From contig CAMLNW010000066.1 of the NCBI GenBank assembly GCA_946481495.1, forward strand, positions 1-11,547: a stretch of 11,547 nucleotides of DNA, written 5' to 3'. This DNA is from an uncultured Actinomycetes bacterium (GTDB lineage Bacteria; Actinomycetota; Thermoleophilia; Solirubrobacterales; Thermoleophilaceae). This document shows, piece after piece, positions 5,929 to 11,547 of this stretch (its first letter is position 1; each line of letters opens with the position of its first letter). The notes under the pieces were generated by a model. The model saw only the letters and a program-made list of their open reading frames with translations. It ran no database searches and was not told the DNA's origin. A program made the translations under genes and the position numbers.

Positions 5929-7105
5929 CGGAGGCTCTTTCGAAGACGACTTCCAGCGCGCCGTCGCGGAACCGCGCGCCGCCTGTCTCATAGCCTGCCA
6001 GGGCAGGGGGGAGCATGATCGTCCGCTTCTGCCCTCCGACGCGCACGATCACCTCGAGCCCGGCCTTCTTGAGGTCGATGTCGCCGCGCTCCGCGAACGG
6101 CAGCGGCAGTCGCAGCGTCGCCTGGCCGTTGCCGTCGGTCGTCAGCTCGCGCGACAGGTCCTCGTGCAGGACATCCTCGACGGCGTGGTCGGCGAACAGC
6201 TGCTCGCCGAGCAGGTCGAGCGTCTCGGCGCCGATCACCTCGTCCGGGAGGTGCGGCGCGGTTAGGACCGGCACGGGCGCGAAGCCGGAGCGGACCAGCT
6301 CCATGTGCTCCTGCTGGCTCGTCCGCCAGCCGGCGAAGTAGCCGTCGGCAGCCTCCGGCGGCAGGACCCTGTTGACCACGACAGCGTCGGTCAGGTAGCC
6401 GTAGAGGTTGAGGTAGGTGAAGGTCCGCATCGCCTCCTTGACGACCATGCGGTCCGGGTTGATCACCAGGCGGACCGATGTGCGCGACCGATCGCGGAGG
6501 ATCTCGTTCATCGCCACGAGGTTGGTCGCCAGCCGCTCGGCCTCCTGGAAGACCGCCTCGCCGGGCAGCGGCACGTCGAGCACGGTCTTCGCCAGCGGCC
6601 GCGCGGCGGCGAGCAGCCCACCGCGGAACGGGAAGACCTTCTCCAGCCACCACGTGCAGATGTCGGGGAACGACAGCAGCCGCAGCGTCTCGCCGGTCGG
6701 GGCACAGTCGACGATCACGACGGCGAACTCGTCCGACTCGTGGTGGCGCTTGATCTGCAGCAGCGAGAACAGCTCGTCCATCCCCGGCGGGACGCTGAGC
6801 TCCTGGGCCGAGATCTGGTCGACGCCGCGGTCGCTCAGCAGCTCGCCGAGCCAGTCCGAGACGGCCTCCCAGTGGCGTTCCATCTCGGCCTGGGCCTGGA
6901 CCTCTTGGCCGTACAGCCGTGGAGCGATCTCGGTCGGCTCGCCGCCGAGCGTTGCCTCGAGCGAATCGGCGAGGCTGTGCGCCGGATCGGTCGACATGAC
7001 CAACGTGCGCAGGCCCGCGGCTGCGCAGCGCCGTGCACTGGCCGCGGCGACACTCGTCTTGCCGACACCGCCCTTGCCGGTGTACAGAATCGTGCGCGGC
7101 GCCAT
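5903..7105 (-). CDS. ArsA/Get3-family ATPase with C-terminal HSP20-like domain
   Basis: A 400-residue soluble ATPase. The deviant P-loop GKGGVGKT is at 10-17, switch I DPAHS at 40-44, switch II DCAPTGETLR at 133-142, and the adenine-contacting NRVLP at 245-249. Residues 322-390 form a beta-rich HSP20-like domain of the kind attached to bacterial ArsA proteins. Only three cysteines are present (27, 134, 150), with no CxxC zinc motif and no obvious arsenite-binding triad. This is therefore unlikely to be an arsenite pump subunit; a Get3-like chaperone or targeting role is possible. The start follows TAGGAT by 6 nt, which could be a leaderless -10 or a Shine-Dalgarno (AGGA). The epimerase-like gene ends 21 bp upstream, and the 91-residue gene overlaps its end. 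Confidence 0.93.
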   Translation of the reverse strand: MAPRTILYTGKGGVGKTSVAAASARRCAAAGLRTLVMSTDPAHSLADSLEATLGGEPTEIAPRLYGQEVQAQAEMERHWEAVSDWLGELLSDRGVDQISAQELSVPPGMDELFSLLQIKRHHESDEFAVVIVDCAPTGETLRLLSFPDICTWWLEKVFPFRGGLLAAARPLAKTVLDVPLPGEAVFQEAERLATNLVAMNEILRDRSRTSVRLVINPDRMVVKEAMRTFTYLNLYGYLTDAVVVNRVLPPEAADGYFAGWRTSQQEHMELVRSGFAPVPVLTAPHLPDEVIGAETLDLLGEQLFADHAVEDVLHEDLSRELTTDGNGQATLRLPLPFAERGDIDLKKAGLEVIVRVGGQKRTIMLPPALAGYETGGARFRDGALEVVFERASDERPAPSG

Positions 7106-7111
7106 CGGCGC

Positions 7112-7117
7112 ATCCTA
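7112..7117 (-). promoter_or_regulatory. TAGGAT upstream of ArsA: leaderless -10 or Shine-Dalgarno
   Basis: Minus-strand TAGGAT lies 6 nt before the ATG at 7105. It fits the TANNNT leaderless pattern seen elsewhere in the window, but AGGA would also serve as a ribosome binding site. No -35 is evident within the end of the upstream gene. Confidence 0.35.
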
Positions 7118-7126
7118 CGCCGAGGC

Positions 7127-8695
7127 TTAGGGCAGCTCTGACTCGGCGATGCCCGTGATGCTGCTGCGCAGGCTCTTGCCTGTCCGCAGCTCCTTGGCGG
7201 CGATGCGGATCCGGTAGGTGCCCGCGGCGCCCGGCTTCCAAGGCAACGACCAAGTCCCGCGCCGGTAGGTCCCGAGCTTGTCGAGCGCGACCTTTCCGTT
7301 GCGGGTGATCGTCACCTGGACCGCTGACAGCTTCGACACCGAGAACCGGACGGTGGCCGAGACGCCCTTGGTCACGAAGTCGGGGCCGAGATACTCGAGC
7401 TCCGCCGGATCGGTCGTGTAGGCGAGGAAGTTGCGCGCGGCGTCGCAGTACGGCTTGCGGACCGTCTTGTCGCGGTGCATCCGGCTGCACATGCTGGCCG
7501 AGAACTCGCGCAGTAGCTCGTGGTACTCGCGCGTCGACTCGGCGCCGCGGTAGGAGTAGGTCGACCAGTCGCCGGTGTCGTTTGCCGGCAGCTCCTTGCG
7601 GGCCTCCGGCTCGGCGGCCTCGAACAGCTTGCGGGTCGTCGCGTCACCGGTGATCTCGGAGTAGTCGTAGAGCCCGATCAGCGACTGGAGGAAGGCGTTG
7701 ATGATGTAGAGCCGCGGCGCGAACGAGTACTGGAGGTAGTGGGTGCCGCCGAACGGCCCCGTCGTCCGCACACCTACGGGCGGCGGCTTGCGGAACGCAC
7801 CGAAGGCGGCCCGCGCCTGCTTCAGGTAGTCCGCGTTCCCGAATAGCTGGAACGCCCGCGCGAAGGCCTGGATCGCCGTTGCCTGAGCCATTCCGCTGAT
7901 CCACGGCGGCCGCCCGCCACCGAACTCGAAGTAGTACTCCCACGTCTTGAAGCCGCCGCGCGTCGAAGCGGTTCGAATCAGCTCGCGCAGCAGCTTCTGC
8001 AGGCCGACGCGATCGCAGGCGACGCCCGTGTCCTTGACGCAGGCGCCGTGCATCAGGTTCGCCTGCTTGAAGTTGACCAGCGGCTGCACCTGCAGGCCCT
8101 CTCCGACGTAGTACTCGAAGATCAGCCGGCTACCGCGGAACATGATGTGGTCGCGGCCGCTGGGGAACGGCTGCCGCGGCCAGTACTGCGTATTGCGCTG
8201 GAGGATCAGCATCAAGGCGGGCAGGCGACTGGCGGTCAGCTTGCGTTGCAGCGCGATTCCGTCGACGAGCGCGATCGCGTTGCCCAGCTCGGACTTGCGC
8301 GCGCCGCGCAGCCGCCGCTGGACGGTCCGCGCGCGGCTCACCGTGCGGCGGTACTTGACGTAGCTGACACGTGAGATCGCCTTGCGCTTATAGGCGAGGG
8401 TGATTGCGCGGCTCGTCGCTCTGCGTGCGCGCCTCGCCTGCTTCGAGAGCTTCGCGGCGCGGGGCCGCGGCCGTGCCCGTGAGGCGGAGACCGCCGCGGC
8501 AGCCGCGTCCTTGCGCGCCGCCGGCTCGCGTCCGAGGTCGCCGACGGGGCCGTCGGGGACGAAGGCGCTGTCGACGTGCTGCGCGCGCTCGTTAGCGCCG
8601 ACGACGAGGACGTCGCCTGCCTGCGCGGGGGTAGCTGCGGTCAGCGTCAGGCAGACGACGACGCCTGCGCAGAGGGTGCTGTCGCGAAGGGTCAT
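7127..8695 (-). CDS. Secreted D-glucuronyl C5-epimerase-domain protein
   Basis: A 522-residue exported protein. A signal peptide (hydrophobic 9-22, cleavage likely after AQA at 26) is followed by an Arg/Lys/Ala-rich segment (71-135). Then comes a C5-epimerase C-terminal domain at about 165-400: PPWISGMAQA (263-272), FQLFGNADYLKQA, GGTHYLQYSF (316-325) and LYDYSEITGD (342-351). Residues 443-510 look like a small beta-sandwich. Family enzymes invert the C5 centre of uronic acids in heparan-like polysaccharides, and bacterial homologues are largely uncharacterised. Four cysteines (219, 227, 403, 417) could form disulfides outside the cell. ATG 8695 is chosen because the signal peptide follows at once; ATG 8764 would add 23 residues. 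No sulfation or glycosaminoglycan gene is present. Fold is confident; substrate unknown. Confidence 0.85.
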   Translation of the reverse strand: MTLRDSTLCAGVVVCLTLTAATPAQAGDVLVVGANERAQHVDSAFVPDGPVGDLGREPAARKDAAAAAVSASRARPRPRAAKLSKQARRARRATSRAITLAYKRKAISRVSYVKYRRTVSRARTVQRRLRGARKSELGNAIALVDGIALQRKLTASRLPALMLILQRNTQYWPRQPFPSGRDHIMFRGSRLIFEYYVGEGLQVQPLVNFKQANLMHGACVKDTGVACDRVGLQKLLRELIRTASTRGGFKTWEYYFEFGGGRPPWISGMAQATAIQAFARAFQLFGNADYLKQARAAFGAFRKPPPVGVRTTGPFGGTHYLQYSFAPRLYIINAFLQSLIGLYDYSEITGDATTRKLFEAAEPEARKELPANDTGDWSTYSYRGAESTREYHELLREFSASMCSRMHRDKTVRKPYCDAARNFLAYTTDPAELEYLGPDFVTKGVSATVRFSVSKLSAVQVTITRNGKVALDKLGTYRRGTWSLPWKPGAAGTYRIRIAAKELRTGKSLRSSITGIAESELP

Positions 8696-8726
8696 CCCAC
8701 CACCCAACCGTAGGAGGGCGTCGAAG

Positions 8727-8757
8727 TTGCGTGATGCAGCGAATCCCCCGCTAGGCT
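8727..8757 (+). promoter_or_regulatory. Possible promoter of the lipoprotein gene
   Basis: TTGCGT (8727-8732) and TAGGCT (8752-8757) are spaced 19 bp in the 90-bp gap between the divergent epimerase and lipoprotein genes. The -10 lies 28 nt before the TTG start. The spacing is long, so this is a weak call. Nothing else stands out in the gap. Confidence 0.3.
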
Positions 8758-8785
8758 CCGCCATTCCCCTCCAGCTCCCACTCGC

Positions 8786-9817
8786 TTGAACATCCGGACA
8801 GCACTTCGACAGCCCTGGACCGCCGTCCTGCTCGCGGCCATGCTGCTGGCGTCGCTGACGCTGGGCGCCTGTTCGAGCGGCGGAGGCGAAAGCGGTGGGG
8901 ACGAGGATGCGTCGGCGCTGCTCGACAAGGCGTTCAGCAAGCCCGTCGACAGCGCCGACGTCGATATCGACGCGCAGCTCGACATCGAGGGCCGGCCAGG
9001 CTTCGAGGATCCCGTGCGCATCAGGGCCACCGGCCCCTATGTGCGCTCCGAGAAGTCGCTCCCCCAGCTCGACCTCGACGTCTCGATCGAGGCTCAAGGC
9101 GCCGGCCAAGCGATCCAGGCCGGCGTGCTGTCGACCGGCGACCGGCTGTTCGTGGAGTTCGGCGGCGCGTTCTACGAGCAGTCGCCTGAGCAGGTTGCCC
9201 GCACGAATCGCCGGTTGGCCAGCGAGGACGGCGACGGCAGCGGAACGCTTCGCGATCTCGGTATCGACGCCCGCAAGTGGGTCACCGATGCCCAGGTCGA
9301 GGGCGAGGAGGAGATCGGCGGAGTGACGACCGAGCACGTCAAGGGCACGCTCGACGTCAAGGCGGCCTTGACCGATCTCGACGGTCTGGTTAAGCGTTCG
9401 GCCGACACGCTCGCCAACGCCGGTCAGGCCGCCAAGCCGATCGGCAAGCAGGGGATCGAGCGGCTGGCGAACTCCGTCGACAATCCCAGCTTCGACGTCT
9501 ACGTCGGCAAGGACGACGGCATCGTGCGGCGGATCTCGTTGCGGATCGACGTCGAGGTTCCCGAGCAAGATCGCAAGCGGGTTGGAGGGGTCACTGATGC
9601 CGCAATTCGCTTCTCGGCGCAGCTCGACGACGTCGGCGGCGACCAGCAGGTAGAGGCGCCGCGCAGCTCGCGCCCGCTGTCCGACCTGACGAGCCAGCTC
9701 GGGAGCCTCGGCAACTTGACCGGTGGGCTCGGCGACGAGCGCTACTCGAAGTGCCTCGACGCGGCCGATCCCAACGACTCCGCCGCGATCGCGGCCTGTC
9801 GCGCACTGCTCCCGTAG
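8786..9817 (+). CDS. Lipoprotein, LppX/LprG-like
   Basis: A 343-residue lipoprotein. The TTG start gives a canonical signal: two arginines (4, 8), a hydrophobic core (13-25) and the lipobox TLGAC with Cys29, followed by a Ser/Gly/Glu/Asp-rich linker. The body alternates beta strands and charged turns, with GPYVRSEKSLPQLDLDV, DRLFVEFGGAFYEQ and GVTTEHVKGTLDVKA, resembling the LppX/LprA/LprF/LprG fold, which carries lipids or glycolipids at the cell surface. The C-terminus has a Cys pair (323, 338) that probably forms a disulfide. A later ATG (8839) would leave no basic n-region, so TTG is preferred although no Shine-Dalgarno is visible. TerC follows by 27 bp. The lipoprotein call is strong; the family is a resemblance only. 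Confidence 0.85.
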   Translation: MNIRTALRQPWTAVLLAAMLLASLTLGACSSGGGESGGDEDASALLDKAFSKPVDSADVDIDAQLDIEGRPGFEDPVRIRATGPYVRSEKSLPQLDLDVSIEAQGAGQAIQAGVLSTGDRLFVEFGGAFYEQSPEQVARTNRRLASEDGDGSGTLRDLGIDARKWVTDAQVEGEEEIGGVTTEHVKGTLDVKAALTDLDGLVKRSADTLANAGQAAKPIGKQGIERLANSVDNPSFDVYVGKDDGIVRRISLRIDVEVPEQDRKRVGGVTDAAIRFSAQLDDVGGDQQVEAPRSSRPLSDLTSQLGSLGNLTGGLGDERYSKCLDAADPNDSAAIAACRALLP

Positions 9818-9829
9818 GCCGAGCGTCTG

Positions 9830-9835
9830 TAGCGT
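9830..9835 (+). promoter_or_regulatory. Possible -10 box for the TerC gene
   Basis: TAGCGT lies 9 nt before the ATG at 9845 in a 27-bp gap without a Shine-Dalgarno. It could give a very short leader or a leaderless transcript. The match is weaker than at the other starts. The gap is too short for a manganese riboswitch. Confidence 0.25.
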
Positions 9836-9844
9836 GCGCGCCCG

Positions 9845-10843
9845 ATGATCCTCGAGGACATTGCCCCCTGGCTGGCGCTGATCGTCGCGCTGCTGTTCTT
9901 CCTCTGGCTCGACCTCCACTTCTTCGCTCGCGGTCGCGAGCCGAACTTCAAGGAGGCGGTCTGGTGGTCGATCGGCTGGCTGGTGCTCAGCCTGGCGGCC
10001 GCGCTCGTCGTCTGGGCGCTCGAGGGCGGCGAGGACGCCGTCCTCTACACGACTGTCTACCTGATCGAGCGCTCACTGTCGCTCGACAACCTGTTCGTCT
10101 TCCTGCTGCTGTTCGCCTACTTCGGCGTCCCCTACGAGCAGCGCGGCCGGCTGCTGTTCTGGGGCATCGTCGCGGCGCTGGTCCTGCGCGGGCTGTTCAT
10201 CCTCGTCGGGATCGCGCTGATCGAGCAGTTCCACTTCGTGATCTACCTGCTCGGGATCGCGTTGCTGGTGCTCGCCTACCGGATCTTCCGCGGCGTAGAC
10301 GACAACGTCGACCCCGACCGCAACCTGCTCGTCCGGGTGGTCCGCCGCTTCTACCCGGTCACCTCTGAGTTCCACGGCAAGCACTGGTTCGTCAAGCTCA
10401 AGGACGGGCTGAAGGAGCGCCGTTACGCGACGCCGCTGTTCCTCTGCCTGGCGGCGGTCGTCTTCGCCGACATCGCGTTCGCAATCGACTCGATTCCGGC
10501 GGCCTTCGCGATCACTCGCGACCCGTTCCTGATCTGGATGGGCAACGTCTTCGCGCTGCTCGGCCTGCGCGCCCTGTTCGTGCTCGTCGAGGGCCTGATC
10601 CGCCGCTTCCGCTACCTCGACCAGACGATCGCCGTCGTGCTCGGCGTCGTCGGCGTCAAGCTGCTGATCGAGGACTTCGTCCACATCGGCCCGCTCGCCA
10701 GCCTCGCGATCATCGCCCTGCTCTTCGCGATCGGCATCGTCGCCTCGATCGTCGCCGACCGCCGCGACCCGGACTCAGAGGCTAAGCAGGAGGAGCGCGC
10801 TCATAGGACTGAGCACGCCTCCGAGGCCCCTCAGGCCAAGTAG
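9845..10843 (+). CDS. TerC/Alx-family integral membrane protein
   Basis: A 332-residue protein with about eight or nine membrane helices. It carries the TerC signatures [12 protein letters not shown] (75-86) and [16 protein letters not shown] (207-222); the acidic residues E75, D81, D209 and D215 are the likely ion-binding positions in the membrane. Helix 1 covers about 8-26 and the last about 283-303, followed by a hydrophilic charged tail (305-332). Characterised relatives (Alx, MeeF, YkoY) export manganese or supply it to secreted metalloenzymes; the name comes from a tellurite-resistance operon. The length agrees with Alx-type proteins. It follows the lipoprotein by 27 bp and converges, with a 13-bp overlap, on a CAX antiporter. 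Ion specificity cannot be read from the sequence. Confidence 0.94.
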   Translation: MILEDIAPWLALIVALLFFLWLDLHFFARGREPNFKEAVWWSIGWLVLSLAAALVVWALEGGEDAVLYTTVYLIERSLSLDNLFVFLLLFAYFGVPYEQRGRLLFWGIVAALVLRGLFILVGIALIEQFHFVIYLLGIALLVLAYRIFRGVDDNVDPDRNLLVRVVRRFYPVTSEFHGKHWFVKLKDGLKERRYATPLFLCLAAVVFADIAFAIDSIPAAFAITRDPFLIWMGNVFALLGLRALFVLVEGLIRRFRYLDQTIAVVLGVVGVKLLIEDFVHIGPLASLAIIALLFAIGIVASIVADRRDPDSEAKQEERAHRTEHASEAPQAK

Positions 10844-11547
10844 AAGACGATTCCCAAGACGGCGTAGAGGGCGAGCAGCTGCACGCCCTCGAACCAGTTC
10901 GACTCGCCGTCCTGGGTCATGAAGTTGGCGATCAGGACGGCGAACACGAGGCCGCCGATCTCATAGCCGTTGAAGACGAGCGCCATCGGCGCCGGTCCGA
11001 CGACGAACGACAGCAGCACCAGCACGGGAGCGACGAACAGCGCGATCTGGGCGCTGGAGCCGATCGCGATCCCGACGGCGAGGTCCATCTTGTCCTTCGC
11101 GGCGACCAGCACCGCGACCCAGTGCTCGGCGGCGTTGCCGACGATTGCCACGACGAACACGCCGACGAAGAACTCCGACAGCCCGATCTCGTGCGACGCC
11201 TCGCTGATCGAGCCGACGAGGATCTCCGACATCAGGCCGACCAGGACCGCCGCTACGCCGAGCGAGATCAGCGCCCGCCGCATCGTCCAGCCGCCGTGCT
11301 CCTCCGCGCTCTCCTCGTAGGGGTTGAACAGGCGGCGGTGGGTCTTCAGCGAGAACAGTAGGCCGAGCCCGTAGGTGACCATCAGGACGATCGCGACGCC
11401 GAGCGACAGCGTCTTGATGCGGATCTTCTCATCGGCGTTTTCACGCTTGGTGTCCAGGAAGCGGTAGATGTCGGGGTGATGGGCGTGCAGGTACACCGCG
11501 CCGGCACCCTGCCGCGCGCCCAGCTGGTTGGCGTAGGAGAACGAGTC
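10831..11547 (-). CDS. CAX-type Ca2+/H+ antiporter (5' end cut by window edge)
   Basis: 238 C-terminal residues of a calcium/cation antiporter; the N-terminal part, roughly the first 100-130 residues, lies beyond the right edge. The frame is open to the edge, so the GTG at 11496 is internal and not the start. Visible parts are a histidine-containing loop (21-28), a helix at about 47-67, a cytosolic acidic loop ([12 protein letters not shown], 75-86), and the second alpha repeat with [19 protein letters not shown] (124-142), whose GNAAEH holds the ion-coordinating glutamate. Further helices follow at about 165-183, 186-208 and 222-237. Family members exchange cytosolic Ca2+, sometimes Mn2+ or Na+, for protons. 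The gene converges on TerC with a 13-bp overlap. Confidence 0.93.
   Translation of the reverse strand, partial: DSFSYANQLGARQGAGAVYLHAHHPDIYRFLDTKRENADEKIRIKTLSLGVAIVLMVTYGLGLLFSLKTHRRLFNPYEESAEEHGGWTMRRALISLGVAAVLVGLMSEILVGSISEASHEIGLSEFFVGVFVVAIVGNAAEHWVAVLVAAKDKMDLAVGIAIGSSAQIALFVAPVLVLLSFVVGPAPMALVFNGYEIGGLVFAVLIANFMTQDGESNWFEGVQLLALYAVLGIVFYLA

Noticed and set aside
5988..7490. A 500-residue minus-strand frame rich in Arg, Ala and Gly
   Set aside because: It is out of frame with, and wholly explained by, the ArsA and epimerase genes; it has no motif of its own.
9818..9844. A yybP-ykoY manganese riboswitch before TerC
   Set aside because: The gap is only 27 bp, far too short for the aptamer, and no characteristic helices are seen.
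8696..9919. A 408-codon upstream extension of the epimerase reading frame, giving a 930-residue protein
   Set aside because: It is antisense to the complete lipoprotein gene, lacks the clean signal peptide of ATG 8695, and is a typical high-G+C shadow frame.
11494..11496. GTG start for the CAX gene
   Set aside because: The frame continues to the right edge with plausible sequence, and the piece lacks the first alpha repeat, so the true start is outside.
1..11547. tRNA, rRNA, CRISPR arrays, insertion sequences or prophage genes
   Set aside because: No cloverleaf, regularly spaced direct repeats, transposase or integrase motif was recognised in reading; almost every base is covered by confident coding regions.

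Overview
The window is very G+C-rich and its proteins read as those of a Gram-positive actinobacterium. Citrate synthase 2 (CitA type), an LppX/LprG-like lipoprotein, an ArsA-type ATPase and several apparently leaderless starts point that way. Its protein style (basic, Arg/Ala-rich secreted proteins with C-terminal beta-sandwiches) suggests the Thermoleophilia/Solirubrobacterales. That placement is inference. Both ends cut through genes, and there is no gene-free stretch longer than about 90 bases.

Left part (1-3376): a minus-strand pair encodes a MoxR-type AAA+ ATPase followed by a CoxE-type von Willebrand A protein cut by the left edge. Facing away from it, a 76-residue two-helix membrane protein starts only 23 bp from the ATPase start, and a complete citrate synthase 2 gene follows. 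Middle part (3337-5602): a minus-strand pair (EVE-domain protein, then a four-helix membrane protein) diverges from a plus-strand pair (a helix-turn-helix protein, then a DUF6036-like nucleotidyltransferase). The second pair overlaps by one base and has the architecture of a nucleotidyltransferase toxin-antitoxin or abortive-infection module. The divergent promoter region is an A+T-rich island with a perfect 8-bp inverted repeat (4304-4329). This is the most system-like part of the window.

Right part (5630-11547): a GC hairpin separates the nucleotidyltransferase from a minus-strand run of a secreted glucuronyl C5-epimerase-like protein, an ArsA/Get3-family ATPase with a C-terminal HSP20-like domain, and a 91-residue acidic protein overlapping its end. 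Facing away from the epimerase are a lipoprotein and a TerC-family membrane protein. The TerC gene converges, with a 13-bp overlap, on a CAX-type Ca2+/H+ antiporter gene cut by the right edge. TerC and CAX families both move divalent cations, so this end looks like metal-ion homeostasis.

A recurring sequence feature is a TANNNT hexamer 6-7 nt upstream of an ATG or GTG start. It occurs at MoxR, the small membrane protein, the EVE protein, the HTH protein and ArsA, with a looser case (9 nt) at TerC. This is the arrangement expected of leaderless actinobacterial transcripts, and I used it to pick several starts.
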